Positions 17,301 through 26,954 are shown, numbered from the stretch's first letter. The stretch is DNA of 64,000 nucleotides from Pseudovibrio sp. Alg231-02 (GCF_900143565.1 NZ_FREX01000005.1:305421-369420); one strand, 5' to 3'. Numbers and translations: made by a program. The notes: generated from the sequence alone by a model not told the origin.

Positions 17301-18191
17301 TTACAGCAAAATCACTGCTGTTCCGCCGAGCGATAGCAGAGCACCACCCCAGGCCAGAGGTCTTGGCATGTTTCCTGTTCGCATCCAGAGCAATGGCAGA
17401 ATAAAGACAGGCGACAGCGAGCCAAGAATGCTGGCAACAGCTGCATCATAATGAGCGTAGGCATAGAGCAGCAGCGAAACAGATATGCCATATCCAATAA
17501 ACCCGGGCAGCACCACGCGAAACAACAACATCCAGCTCATCTCTGTTGAGGCCTGAACCGCCGAGACAGGCATCAATCCAACCAGCGCCACAATAAACGC
17601 AGCGCCGGTAACCCGCACCGCAGATGCTGCCAGCGGCTCAGTCCCAGCAACAAGCAATGGTTTCAGGACAAGCATTCCAATCCCTTGCGAAGCGGCTGCA
17701 ACAAGCGCCAGCAACACAATCACAACCAACCCACCACTGCGACGAGTAGCTTCTGTTTCCTGATCAGAACTTCCAAACAAAATCGCCAGGCAAATGCCGA
17801 ACAGAGCGATTGCGATGCCAACAATTTCGGTAAAGCTCAGCTCCTCACCAAGAAACGCAAAGGCAAGCACAGCAACGATCGGCGTTTTGAGAGAGAGCAA
17901 CAACTCTGTTTGCCGTGGCCCAGCTCGACGCAAACACGCCATCAAAGCCAGGTTTCCAATAATCACGCTGACAACAACGCTCACCACAAAGGCAGGCCAT
18001 TGGCTCCAATCAACTGTTTGCCAGTACCCCAACACAGAGCAAAGCACACACAGGATAGCGCCGGATGTTAGCAGTTGAATGCGCGTAAATTCAAAAACGC
18101 CAACACGTTGTAGCGGTCGGTGGGCCAACATTGATCCACATGCCCACCCTAATGATGCCGCCAGAGCAGACGACACCGCGAAAACAACCAT
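17301..18191 (-). CDS. EamA/DMT family transporter
   Basis: 296 residues with ten membrane helices in two EamA repeats, each ending in an FLGEELSFTEIVGIAIALFGI-like or PRPLAWGGALLSLGGTAVI-like block. It is likely an exporter of metabolites or amino acids. The ATG at 18191 is preferred over a TTG at 18206 because GGAGAG is placed seven bases before it. It is transcribed away from an HxlR regulator, which may control it. Confidence 0.87.
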   Translation of the reverse strand: MVVFAVSSALAASLGWACGSMLAHRPLQRVGVFEFTRIQLLTSGAILCVLCSVLGYWQTVDWSQWPAFVVSVVVSVIIGNLALMACLRRAGPRQTELLLSLKTPIVAVLAFAFLGEELSFTEIVGIAIALFGICLAILFGSSDQETEATRRSGGLVVIVLLALVAAASQGIGMLVLKPLLVAGTEPLAASAVRVTGAAFIVALVGLMPVSAVQASTEMSWMLLFRVVLPGFIGYGISVSLLLYAYAHYDAAVASILGSLSPVFILPLLWMRTGNMPRPLAWGGALLSLGGTAVILL

Positions 18192-18210
18192 AGCAAAACT
18201 CTCCAAACAT

Positions 18211-18227
18211 GCTACAATATCTGTAGC
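18211..18227. promoter_or_regulatory. Candidate HxlR operator
   Basis: Inverted repeat GCTACA-atatc-TGTAGC, six-base arms and five-base spacer, in the 82-base gap between the divergent EamA transporter and HxlR regulator genes. The position overlaps where promoters for both must lie. Confidence 0.5.
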
Positions 18228-18273
18228 AATACATCGCTATAACAAACCTAGCAAAAAGGAAAGCCCTATATCT

Positions 18274-18615
18274 GTGAAAATACCTAAGGCAGGAACCCCG
18301 GTTCGTGGCTCAAAATCCGGTAAGCCAATCATGGTTCTCTTTGATTTGCTGGGTAGACGATGGGCTCTTGGCATCATCTGGAACCTTTCAACTGGCCCGC
18401 AGACCTTCCGCACGCTCCAGTCCAATTGTGACTCTGTCTCACCCACTGTGCTCAATACGCGCTTGAAAGAACTACGAGAATGCGGGATCGTCATAAATGG
18501 AGAAAGCGGCTACGAACTGACAGCAGAAGGCGAAGACCTGTTCACCTACCTGCAACCCTTAGGCCACTGGTCTCAAACATGGTCCCATGCAGCCAAATTG
18601 AAAGATGACCAATGA
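18274..18615 (+). CDS. HxlR family transcriptional regulator
   Basis: 113 residues forming one winged helix: VLFDLLGRRWALGIIWNLSTGPQTFRTLQ, the recognition-helix region SVSPTVLNTRLKELRECGIV, and the wing YELTAEGEDLFTYLQPL. HxlR proteins act as dimers and often sense electrophiles. The start is a GTG at 18274 with AAGGAAA ten bases ahead; the upstream open frame overlaps the divergent transporter gene and is rejected. It ends in a four-base overlap with the VOC gene, giving a two-gene operon divergent from the EamA exporter. Confidence 0.85.
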   Translation: MKIPKAGTPVRGSKSGKPIMVLFDLLGRRWALGIIWNLSTGPQTFRTLQSNCDSVSPTVLNTRLKELRECGIVINGESGYELTAEGEDLFTYLQPLGHWSQTWSHAAKLKDDQ

Positions 18616-18947
18616 AATTCAACCATATCGGCATTCCAACCAAGGGATATTTCGAGGAAGAGATTCCCCTGCCTCACCTGCACATGACCGTCAGCGACCA
18701 CAAAAACAATCCCTTCGGCATCCAGTGGCAGCGTTATGATGAAGGTGCGCCCTACCCTGAAATCGTGAAGACAGTGGCGCATGTGGCGTTTGAAGTTGAC
18801 GATTTGGCAGAGGCGTTGAAAGACCAGAAGGTTATCATCAAACCCAACTCCCCTATCGACGGACTCACTGTCGCCTTTATCGAGGTAAATGGAGCTCCGG
18901 TTGAGCTGATGGAAATTGATCGCACCATCTGCAAGGAAGACATCTAG
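18612..18947 (+). CDS. VOC (glyoxalase-like) protein
   Basis: 111 residues with a short VOC module: FNHIGIPT at the start, VAHVAFEVDDLAEALKDQKVI in the middle and VELMEID at the end, giving potential His, His and Glu ligands. The ATGA overlap with the HxlR gene suggests coupled translation. It may detoxify or bind the small molecule sensed by HxlR; the substrate is unknown. Confidence 0.75.
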   Translation: MKFNHIGIPTKGYFEEEIPLPHLHMTVSDHKNNPFGIQWQRYDEGAPYPEIVKTVAHVAFEVDDLAEALKDQKVIIKPNSPIDGLTVAFIEVNGAPVELMEIDRTICKEDI

Positions 18948-19066
18948 CCCAGCGCTCACACCTAACAGCAACTTAATGCCACCAAGGCGCTTCCCACCTG
19001 CACTCTCAGTCTTTTTTCAGGCCCTCAATTTAAAGTTTAGCGCATCAGAGACTATGCCGGTGGCCC

Positions 19067-20497
19067 ATGCAGCAGGAAAAACCGCCCAGCGCTGAACACA
19101 AAATCGCATTCATCCCTTTGGTGCTGATCACCACAGCACTGTTTATGACCCTGCGAAACATGCCAATGATGGCAGAGACCGGTATGCAAATGGTCCTGCT
19201 CAACGCCATCACCGTGTTTGCTTTCCTCATTCCAACAGCATTGATCTCAGCAGAACTTGCGACAGGCTGGCCGCAAAATGGTGTGTTCCATTGGGTCGAA
19301 GCAGCTTTCGGCACGCCCGTTGGCTTCGTGGCCGTGTTTCTGCAATGGATACAGTCCATCTTCGGCGTCACATCAATTGTCGCCTATGCCACAGCTACAC
19401 TCACATATGCCTTTGATCCGGAGCTGGGCTCAAATCGCTACTACATCACCTTCTCGGTGCTCGCCCTCTATTGGGCTGCAACACTGATCAATTTCAGAGG
19501 AACAGAAACCTCAGAGAAGATCTCAGGTTACGCTGTCTCCATCGGTGTCTTCTTTCCCTCAGCCCTGCTGATCCTTTTTGGCATCTACTATCTGTTCTCT
19601 GGCGAAACCATTGCACTCGACACCTCAGCAACACTCTCAAACTGGGTTCCATCACTCTCCGACACCACCAGCCTCGTCTTCTTCATGAGCTTCGTGTTCG
19701 GCTTTGTCGGCATCGAAGTCTCCGCCTGCCATGCAAACGAAGTAGAAAACCCGCAAAAGAATTATCCACGTGCAATTTTCACAGCAGCAATCGCTGGCTT
19801 TGTCATCACCCTTGCAGGTGGACTTGCCGTCTCACTCATCCTCGAAAAAGGCAATATCTCCAACATCAACGGCGCCCTTCAGGCTTTCTCCGCTTATCTG
19901 AATGCCTACGGCCTTTCCATTCTAACACCCTTTATCGCACTGCTGGTTGCAATCGGCGCTGCTGGCCAGGTCAGCACCTGGATAGTTGGCCCAGTAAAAG
20001 GCATGTGGGCGGCCAGCAGAAAGGGACTACTGCCAGCACACTTTGCGAAAGCCAACAAAAACAACGTCCCCACAGCACTGCTGATCCTGCAGGCATCTCT
20101 CATTTCATTCATTGCCCTGAGCTTCATCCTCTTCGAGAACGTCAATCTGGTGTTCCTCGTTCTCACCTCAACAGCAGTACTGCTTTACTCATTGATGTAC
20201 CTGCTGATGTTCGTAGCAGCCATTCGCCTGCGTTACACTCATCCGCATATCCCGCGCCCGTACAGAGTGCCCGGCGGCAATTGGGGCATCTGGCTGCTCG
20301 GTATCATCGGTATGTTGACTGCCATAAGCTGCTTTGCGATCGGCTTCATTCCCCCACCATCCCTGCCATTCTCAATAAAGAGCTTTGAAGGCCTCATGGT
20401 TGTGGCCGTTATTCTCGCCCTGCTGGTTCCACTCAGCATATGGTTCCTACGCCGCAAGAAAATCTCGCACGCCTCGAAAAGTAGAGGGCACGAGTAA
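19067..20497 (+). CDS. APC superfamily amino-acid permease (GadC-like), first of a tandem pair
   Basis: 476 residues with about twelve helices. N-terminal LVLITTALFMTLRNMPMMAETGM, LISAELATGWPQNGVFHWVEAAFG and the later AIGAAGQVSTWIVGPVKGMWAASRKGLLP match the glutamate:GABA antiporter group of APC transporters. It exchanges or imports amino acids across the inner membrane. It overlaps the following paralogue by one base (TAATG), so the two are translationally coupled. The ribosome site is weak. No decarboxylase lies beside it, unlike the gadBC system, so the acid-resistance role is not supported. Confidence 0.86.
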   Translation: MQQEKPPSAEHKIAFIPLVLITTALFMTLRNMPMMAETGMQMVLLNAITVFAFLIPTALISAELATGWPQNGVFHWVEAAFGTPVGFVAVFLQWIQSIFGVTSIVAYATATLTYAFDPELGSNRYYITFSVLALYWAATLINFRGTETSEKISGYAVSIGVFFPSALLILFGIYYLFSGETIALDTSATLSNWVPSLSDTTSLVFFMSFVFGFVGIEVSACHANEVENPQKNYPRAIFTAAIAGFVITLAGGLAVSLILEKGNISNINGALQAFSAYLNAYGLSILTPFIALLVAIGAAGQVSTWIVGPVKGMWAASRKGLLPAHFAKANKNNVPTALLILQASLISFIALSFILFENVNLVFLVLTSTAVLLYSLMYLLMFVAAIRLRYTHPHIPRPYRVPGGNWGIWLLGIIGMLTAISCFAIGFIPPPSLPFSIKSFEGLMVVAVILALLVPLSIWFLRRKKISHASKSRGHE

Positions 20498-21936
20498 TGG
20501 GCAAAACACCACGCAATCAGCCAAAGCACCACATAACCCTTTGGCACTTGGTGTTTATGACCACAGCGCTCTTCATGACTATGCTGAATATGCCGCTCAT
20601 GGCACAAACCGGCATGAAGATCCTGTTCTTCAACACAGCAGTGATCCTCTGCTACATCCTGCCAGTCGCCCTCATTTCAGCAGAATTGGCAACAGGTTGG
20701 CCCAAACATGGTGTCTACACCTGGGTGCAGGAAGCCTTCGGCGCCCCATTCGGGTTCATGGCAATCTTCCTGCAGTGGTTTCAGGCCATTTTCGCCATGG
20801 TCGCAACCGTTGCCTACACCACCGCAGCCCTCGCATTTGTGTTTGACCGTCCACTTGATGAAAACCCATGGCTCATGTTCACGGGTATCATCATCATCTA
20901 CTGGGGCGCAACCTTCGCAAACTTCAAAGGCACTCGCATCACAAAACGTATTGCTGGCATTTGCCTGCTGGCGGGAACCATCTTCCCATCCCTCACCATG
21001 ATCATACTGGGCCTGCTCTACGTGACGGGGCCTGCCCAACCCGCCATTGATATCAGCCTCACCACAGCCAATATCATCCCATCCCTCTCTCAAACCTCAA
21101 CCTTATTCCTCTTCCTCAGTTTCCTCTTTGGTTTTATTGGAATGGAAGTTTCAGCGGGCCACGCGACAGAAGTTCAGAACGTTCGGCGCACCTACCCAAT
21201 CGCAATCCTCATCGCAGCATTCATCGGCTTTTCAATTTCTCTTCTGGGTGGTTTGACCATCGCTATGATCATCCCGGCAACGGAGATCTCAAACACCCTT
21301 GGCGTCCTGCAAACCTTCACAATACTGCTCGATCATTATGGCGTGCCGAACATCTTACCCATTGCGGCTATGTTCATCGCTGTTGGTGCCGCCGGACAAG
21401 TCAGCACTTGGATTGCAGGACCAGTGAAAAGCCTCGCAGTCGCCGGACGCGATGGTATGCTCCCCAAATTCCTACATGGCTCAAACACCCACGATATGCC
21501 AGTACCACTCATGTTGGTGCAGGCCACCATCGCCACACTCATCGCAACCGCTTTTCTGCTTCACGTGAAGACCAACGAGGTGTTTTTGTACCTCACCTCA
21601 ACAGCCGTCCTGCTTTACTCTGTCATGTATTTACTGCTCTACAGCACCGCAATCCGTCTCCGATACAAATACCCCAATGTTCCGCGGACCTATAAGGTCC
21701 CGTTCGGCAATTGGGGCATCTGGGTGTTGGGCAGCATAGGCTTCAGCATCTCACTCATTGCCTTCATGATCGGCTTCCGGCCTCCCGACGAAGCCGACTT
21801 TCCGGCAACAACTTATCTGGCAATCATCATCCCCGGCGTGTTCCTCACACTCAGTATTCCGTTCATTCTCTGGAAGGTGCGCCGCCCCAATTGGAAAGCC
21901 AGCAAACAAACAAAAAAGCCGCGCCCTACACCATAG
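20497..21936 (+). CDS. APC superfamily amino-acid permease (GadC-like), second of a tandem pair
   Basis: 479 residues, closely similar to the preceding protein throughout (for example FMTMLNMPLMAQTGMKILFFN, LISAELATGWPKHGVYTWVQEAFGAPFGF, AVGAAGQVSTWIAGPVKSLAVAGRDGMLP). Probably a tandem duplicate that has since diverged. Helix count and family are as for its neighbour. The one-base overlap implies coexpression. Whether they work separately with different substrates or together cannot be read from sequence. Confidence 0.86.
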   Translation: MGKTPRNQPKHHITLWHLVFMTTALFMTMLNMPLMAQTGMKILFFNTAVILCYILPVALISAELATGWPKHGVYTWVQEAFGAPFGFMAIFLQWFQAIFAMVATVAYTTAALAFVFDRPLDENPWLMFTGIIIIYWGATFANFKGTRITKRIAGICLLAGTIFPSLTMIILGLLYVTGPAQPAIDISLTTANIIPSLSQTSTLFLFLSFLFGFIGMEVSAGHATEVQNVRRTYPIAILIAAFIGFSISLLGGLTIAMIIPATEISNTLGVLQTFTILLDHYGVPNILPIAAMFIAVGAAGQVSTWIAGPVKSLAVAGRDGMLPKFLHGSNTHDMPVPLMLVQATIATLIATAFLLHVKTNEVFLYLTSTAVLLYSVMYLLLYSTAIRLRYKYPNVPRTYKVPFGNWGIWVLGSIGFSISLIAFMIGFRPPDEADFPATTYLAIIIPGVFLTLSIPFILWKVRRPNWKASKQTKKPRPTP

Positions 21937-21999
21937 AACGCGACCCTCCAAAACTCTATCAAACCAACACTCAGATTGGCTCTCTTACCCTACAAAGGC

Positions 22000-22677
22000 T
22001 TAGTCCTCAGCTTCCTGCTCTTTCAAACGCGCACGCAGATCTTGCGCATCTTCAAAGATCTCGGTTTCCTTGTTCATAACCCGCAAGGAACCGGAGCCAA
22101 TATCAAACCACGCACCGTGAATGTCCAAATTCCCCTGTGTGACAAGCTTTTCAATAAACGGGAACGTCATCAGATTCTTCAGGCTCTGGCGAATACCAGC
22201 ATATTCCAGCGCAAGTTGCGGATCTTCATGTTTATCGACAGGAGTACAAGCCAGCGTGATCGCAGCTGGTTCCAACATCTTGATCCACGGTCCAACAAAC
22301 TGACCAGTCTTACTGAGTTTGCCATTACTTTCGCGGAAAGCCTGAACACCACCACACTTGCAATGGCCCAGCACAACAAGATGCTTCACCTTCAGGCCAG
22401 TCACTGCATACTCAAGCGCTGCACTGGTACCGTGCGTGCCACCGCCTTGGATAAATGGAGGCACCAGGTTCGCCACGTTACGAACCACAAAGAGTTCACC
22501 CGGCTGCGCATGGAAGATACCTTCAGGTGTAACCCGGCTATCACAGCAGGAAATCACCATCACTTCAGGTTCTTGGCCATAGATGGCGAGGTTTTGATAT
22601 TCCTCTTCAAACTGGCGATAAATCCGCTCTTTATAAAGGCCGTATCCAGTCAGCAGTTCTTTCGGAAAATCAGTCAT
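22000..22677 (-). CDS. Beta-class carbonic anhydrase
   Basis: 225 residues. It interconverts CO2 and bicarbonate using a zinc ion. The ligands are recognisable as Cys44 with the Asp46/Arg48 dyad (CCDSRV), His105 and Cys108 (GHCKCGG). RNVANLVPP and STSAALEYAV are typical. The final segment is polar and short of membrane character, so the enzyme is probably cytoplasmic. It is convergent with the second permease gene. The ribosome site before the ATG is weak (GGCGA). Confidence 0.95.
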   Translation of the reverse strand: MTDFPKELLTGYGLYKERIYRQFEEEYQNLAIYGQEPEVMVISCCDSRVTPEGIFHAQPGELFVVRNVANLVPPFIQGGGTHGTSAALEYAVTGLKVKHLVVLGHCKCGGVQAFRESNGKLSKTGQFVGPWIKMLEPAAITLACTPVDKHEDPQLALEYAGIRQSLKNLMTFPFIEKLVTQGNLDIHGAWFDIGSGSLRVMNKETEIFEDAQDLRARLKEQEAED

Positions 22678-22837
22678 GCGTCGCCATTTCGTTAGTGTCG
22701 GTATTGTCTGCCTATATAGCTAAGGCAAACGATCTTTCAACTGGCGAAAAGACCAGAAACTTAAAAGTCTCTCAGCATATACGCCCACAATGTACCTTGC
22801 CAGTTTCTCGAAAGCCAAAAGAAAGCCAAAAGCCAGA

Positions 22838-23221
22838 TTAGCTCCTTCGAGCCATGACTTCTATTTCGACCTTCATCTCTTCCTTGATGAGAGCGCAAAT
22901 AACCATGGTTGCCGCAGGACGGATTTCACCAAAATACTCACCAAGTACGGCAAAAACCGCCTCAACGTTACTCCGGTCAGTCACATAATAGCGCGCTCGA
23001 ACCACATCCTTAAGCGAACAACCAGCTTCGCCAAGCGCACCTTTGATCGTTTCCAGCGCATTAACGGCCTGTGCGCCCACATCCTCTGGCATTTTCATCG
23101 TCGAATAGTCATATCCGGTCGTGCCAGAAACATGGACGAAATCACCATCTACAACTGCGCGAGAATATCCAGCGGTCTTTTCAAAGGGTGATCCTGAAGA
23201 AATTAGGGTTCTCTCCGACAT
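22838..23221 (-). CDS. RidA/YjgF family protein
   Basis: 127 residues, the standard single-domain length. RidA-type proteins hydrolyse reactive enamine/imine intermediates. The active-site arginine is in IRPAATMVI near residue 100, and VEIEVMARR closes the domain. SGTTGYDYSTMKMPEDVGAQAVNALETIKG is the typical trimer-interface half. GGGAGG lies six bases before the ATG. Monocistronic; a subgroup assignment (RidA versus Rid2-7) needs alignment. Confidence 0.9.
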   Translation of the reverse strand: MSERTLISSGSPFEKTAGYSRAVVDGDFVHVSGTTGYDYSTMKMPEDVGAQAVNALETIKGALGEAGCSLKDVVRARYYVTDRSNVEAVFAVLGEYFGEIRPAATMVICALIKEEMKVEIEVMARRS

Positions 23222-23330
23222 AACAACCTCCCTCGACTACAACTCAACACGCTGCGGCAGAACCACCAACAGCATTTAGTGTTTGTAGGATACAACTGAG
23301 ACAGCTCAGATCAATTGAGAAATTGGCGCC

Positions 23331-23522
23331 TTATTCCTGACGACTTGATGAGAAAAAGCAGCTCAGCCCAAGTGCGGTCCATAAAGCGATGCCAATCCAG
23401 TACATCAGCGGGTCTTCTGTCCGGTAGATGACATCATAAAGAAGCGTGTATCCCGCATAGAGATCCCACGCGACCCACGCCAGCAAAACAACACCTACAA
23501 TCCGCCAGAAAAAGCTCACCAT
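23331..23522 (-). CDS. Small two-helix membrane protein
   Basis: 63 residues with helices near 2-20 (SFFWRIVGVVLLAWVAWDLY) and 36-54 (WIGIALWTALGLSCFF). The ATG at 23522 is chosen because AGGAGG lies nine bases ahead; a longer frame starts at 23546. No known family; it may be a small membrane-stress or regulatory protein. Confidence 0.6.
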   Translation of the reverse strand: MVSFFWRIVGVVLLAWVAWDLYAGYTLLYDVIYRTEDPLMYWIGIALWTALGLSCFFSSSRQE

Positions 23523-24054
23523 GGGCGAAAACCTCCTACCACCCATAGTAACGCTTTGATCTTGAAGAAAAACCTACGGTTTTGGGGGGCCAAACAGTGA
23601 ACAACTCAGCACACTCACTCAAAGTGAATCAGTCGAGATTTGCTAACATTTTTACTGATTCGCTTGCACAATCCTACAATTTCAACGTCAGGATGTAGGT
23701 TTAGCTAAAAACAAGACACAATTACCTAATCATAATCTACATTTAATTTGCTCATTCCTACTGATTCTGAGATATAAAGGGTCTCAAACGGACAGAAAGC
23801 TTGCTTGTTTCTCTCGAGTATTTTTGTCGATCATCTGGAGCACGGATTGCGGAAACCACCACATTATCCGTCAACCTATTGAATTTGTTCAATTAAACAA
23901 GTCAATTGGACAACCAAGGAAAATACAAAGGCACGAGAAAAAAGATCAAAAGCGACACATACTATGCGAAGTGTCAACCTTCTAAGGTGTTGCTTGATAA
24001 CTAAAAATACTTCTTATTCAATGCCTGCCGTGTTGTTGTTGGGGGACTACATAC
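23523..24054. promoter_or_regulatory. 530-base AT-rich regulatory region upstream of mesaconyl-CoA hydratase
   Basis: No gene. It contains inverted repeats GAATCAGT/ACTGATTC (23626-23661, 20-base spacer), a further ACTGATTC copy at 23760-23767, and CCTACA/TGTAGG (23673-23699). Their arrangement suggests binding sites for one or more regulators of the downstream gene. GGGGGA occurs about nine bases before the ATG at 24055. Confidence 0.45.
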
Positions 24055-25137
24055 ATGACGTTAACTGCGGTTAAGACAAAAACGTCTTGCGGTAACTTTT
24101 TTGAAGATTTTCACGTGGGCCAGGTCATAAGACATGGAACACCAAAGACAATAAACGAAGGAGATACAGCTCTTTATACTGCATTATACGGATCTCGATT
24201 TGCGGTACAGTCGGGAACTGCTTTTGCAGAAAACATTGGATACCCATATTACCCGTTGGACGACCTGCTAGTCTTCCACGTGGTCTTCGGTAAAACAGTG
24301 GGAGATATCTCACTGAACGCCGTCGCAAACCTGGGGTATTCCGACTGCCGTTTCCTGATGCCTGTCTATGCCGGAGATACAGTCTCCGCCACGTCAGAAG
24401 TCATCGGGCTGAAAGAAAATTCAAACGGCAAAACCGGTGTTGTTTACGTGCGCTCTACTGGCTATCGCCACAAAGAGCCAGGGAATCCTGAAAAGGTTCT
24501 GGAATACACCCGCTGGGTCATGGTGAAAAAGCGCGATGAAGATGCGTCTGCACCAGAAACCACCCTGCCGGATCTGCCAGACGGAATTTCCGAGGACTGC
24601 CTGGGGCAAGCCGTTCCAGAGCTTTCAATCGATAATTGGGACTTTGACCTGTCCGGTTCACCATTCCGCTTCGATGACTACGAAGTGGGTGAAAAGATCA
24701 ACCATGTCGACGGTATGACCGTGGAAGAAGCTGAACACCAGCTCGCAACACGTCTTTACCAGAACACAGCGAAAGTCCACTTCAATCATCATAGCGAGAA
24801 AAACAGCCGCTTTGGCAAACGCCTGATCTACGGTGGCCATGTCATCTCGCTTGCGCGTGCTTTGTCTTTCAACGGACTAGGCAATGCTTTCCATATCACA
24901 GGCATCAATGCAGGACGACACGTTGCACCACTCTTTGCGGGTGACACCGTTTACGCATGGTCTGAGGTTCTGGATAAAAAACGGATTGAAGGAAGAAGCG
25001 ATATCGCAGCACTACGCCTGCGCCTCGTTGCAACAAAAGATCTTATTTGCGGAGATTTCCCATACAAGAATGAAGACGGGAAATACCAAGACGGCGTAAT
25101 CCTTGATCTGGATTACTGGGTCGTCATTCCGGTTTGA
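24055..25137 (+). CDS. mch: Mesaconyl-CoA hydratase (2-methylfumaryl-CoA hydratase)
   Basis: 360 residues with two hot-dog (MaoC-like) halves. The N-terminal half (GNFFEDFHVGQVIRHGTPKTINEGDTALYTALYGSRFAVQS, DDLLVFHVVFGKTVGDISLNAVANLGY, SATSEVIGLKENSNGKTGVV) closely follows the Rhodobacter Mch enzyme that hydrates mesaconyl-C4-CoA to beta-methylmalyl-CoA in the ethylmalonyl-CoA pathway of acetyl-CoA assimilation. The second half has the HFNHHSEKNSRFGKRLIYGGH motif of the hydratase dyad. Other pathway genes (ccr, mcd, ecm) are not in the window. It has its own long upstream region and terminator, so it is monocistronic. Confidence 0.9.
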   Translation: MTLTAVKTKTSCGNFFEDFHVGQVIRHGTPKTINEGDTALYTALYGSRFAVQSGTAFAENIGYPYYPLDDLLVFHVVFGKTVGDISLNAVANLGYSDCRFLMPVYAGDTVSATSEVIGLKENSNGKTGVVYVRSTGYRHKEPGNPEKVLEYTRWVMVKKRDEDASAPETTLPDLPDGISEDCLGQAVPELSIDNWDFDLSGSPFRFDDYEVGEKINHVDGMTVEEAEHQLATRLYQNTAKVHFNHHSEKNSRFGKRLIYGGHVISLARALSFNGLGNAFHITGINAGRHVAPLFAGDTVYAWSEVLDKKRIEGRSDIAALRLRLVATKDLICGDFPYKNEDGKYQDGVILDLDYWVVIPV

Positions 25138-25218
25138 TCTTCACCGTATCCCTGAGAAGCCAAAACCTCTCAAGAACGGATACGGCCAAACGACAAAAAA
25201 ATAAAACAACACAAAAAG

Positions 25219-25249
25219 AAAGCCCGGCGCATCACCTGCCCGGGCTTTT
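25219..25249 (+). terminator. Terminator after mch
   Basis: AAAGCCCGG and CCGGGCTTT enclose a 12-base loop, followed by TTCT, between mch and the convergent chemoreceptor gene; it can serve both. Confidence 0.8.
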
Positions 25250-25279
25250 CTGATTTTCAATCAGTTCCAGGAATTCACC

Positions 25280-26659
25280 TCACCGCTTGGTCAACAACTC
25301 GTCCAGATAGCGCAGTACCTCAGTAGAAGCGTCTTCCATGCGTTTGTAAGCAGCATCTGCACCTGCATGATCTGCTATTCCCAAAAGGCGTGCGCATTCC
25401 TTGCCTTGTTCGTGAACTTCAGCATGAACAGGCAGCAGTTTCTTAAACGCCAGACTATCGCGAACACGAGCATCATCCACCTTGTCATACCACTTGCCAA
25501 GACGGCACTGATGATGATCTGAAAGCTCACTCACCTGCAAATGACTGAGGCCAACCGACATTTCGGCAAGGTGCTTCTTCCAGATTATGTGATCAGCCTT
25601 AGCACGATGCAGAATGAAGTTCGGTACGCCTCGCTTATCAAACTCAGTAAACTGCTCTTCCACGATGGATTCAGATTGAGCAACCGTCTGGATCACATGC
25701 TCAATCCGCTCATTCACATCGCGTGCATGCCCTGCAATTGCATGGACACCGCGATTGATTTCGCTGGTTGCCTCTTCCTGCTGCGTCAGCTGGCGTGCAA
25801 TTTCACGCATCTGCGTACTCGCAACTCCTACATCGCGCAGCACTTCAGAGATCAAACTCTCGGCATTCTGTGAGTTATCAATACTCTTGCTGACCAGAGA
25901 TTGCGCATCATTCACAGCTGAGTTCACATCGTTCACGTGAGCCTGCAAGGTCTCAATCCGGCAACGAATATCATCTGTTGCCTGCTGTGTTTGACCGGAA
26001 AGGTCCTTCACCTCGGAAGCCACAACAGCAAAACCCTTGCCCGCCTCGCCAGCACGCGCGGCTTCAATCGTCGCGTTCAGTGCCAGCAGATTTGTTTGCT
26101 TGGCCAATCCCTCAATCGTGCCGACAAAGGTGCCAATCTGAACAGCGGCAGTTGTCAGCTCATTTGCAGCAGCAGTCATACTTTCAAAGAACCGGCCAAT
26201 ATGCTGGCTTGCATCTGCAGATTCTCGAGTTGCTGTTTCTCCCTGCTGCATGGCCTCATTTGCAGATTCCACCGCATCCGCAGCTCCTTGAGCGCTGGAG
26301 GCGATTTCAGAAAACGAAACGTTTAGCTCTTCAACACCGGTCGCAATTGTCTGCGCACCTTCATCCGTTTTGCGGATATGCCATGTGATTTGGGAGATCG
26401 CGGCCATCGATTCACTGGCTTGCAGGGAGTACTCTACCGTTTGACCAAGGGTACGCTCGTCCTGATCATCAAGCTTCTGCTTCAGCGTTTCAAAGCGCTC
26501 ATAAAGATCTGCTGGAACACCTTCCACTTCGGGAAGTGGACGATCTTCCATCAAAGCCGACAGAAGTGCATCAATTCCTTCGCGATTGATGCCACCCACA
26601 TCTGCTTGATGTGATCCTTGAGCTTTAGGTGCGCTCTTCAACATTCCGGACCAGTTCAT
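25280..26659 (-). CDS. Soluble methyl-accepting chemotaxis protein with CZB zinc-binding domain
   Basis: 459 residues, no membrane helix. The signalling hairpin tip is at about 190-220 ([35 protein letters not shown]), flanked by long coiled coils. The C-terminal domain from about 350 holds the chemoreceptor zinc-binding (CZB) pattern, with Hxx[15 protein letters not shown] and later HAEVH. CZB domains bind zinc through a Cys and three His and can sense hypochlorous acid or zinc. The protein is presumably cytoplasmic and works with CheA/CheW; no che genes are adjacent. Confidence 0.92.
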   Translation of the reverse strand: MNWSGMLKSAPKAQGSHQADVGGINREGIDALLSALMEDRPLPEVEGVPADLYERFETLKQKLDDQDERTLGQTVEYSLQASESMAAISQITWHIRKTDEGAQTIATGVEELNVSFSEIASSAQGAADAVESANEAMQQGETATRESADASQHIGRFFESMTAAANELTTAAVQIGTFVGTIEGLAKQTNLLALNATIEAARAGEAGKGFAVVASEVKDLSGQTQQATDDIRCRIETLQAHVNDVNSAVNDAQSLVSKSIDNSQNAESLISEVLRDVGVASTQMREIARQLTQQEEATSEINRGVHAIAGHARDVNERIEHVIQTVAQSESIVEEQFTEFDKRGVPNFILHRAKADHIIWKKHLAEMSVGLSHLQVSELSDHHQCRLGKWYDKVDDARVRDSLAFKKLLPVHAEVHEQGKECARLLGIADHAGADAAYKRMEDASTEVLRYLDELLTKR

Positions 26660-26954
26660 CTTGAATTACCTTCCAAACTGCACATTCAGTGCAGATAATT
26701 CCCTAGCCGCCAATCTCTCATCACCACAACCCAGCCAAGTCACCAGAGACTAAGCAAGTAAGATCAGCGTATTTACGTACCCCACAACAGGTCATTCAAG
26801 ACAACAAGTGCAACTATCCCAACGTCAAACTCATGAGCTTGAAAGACTCATGCTTAAAACATACATAAATTATTACTAATAATAGCTTACCGTCCTAATA
26901 AGCATGGTTTTAGCCTTTAGATTCAATGAGTTCTCATAAGGGGCAGACAAAATA
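26660..26954. other. Intergenic region upstream of the chemoreceptor gene
   Basis: AT-rich, no gene. It supplies the chemoreceptor promoter and is bounded by the terminator of the U32 protein gene. Confidence 0.5.

Noticed and set aside
18079..18273. Longer start for the HxlR regulator
   Set aside because: The extension overlaps the divergent EamA gene and contains no HxlR sequence; a GTG with AAGGAAA at 18274 fits.
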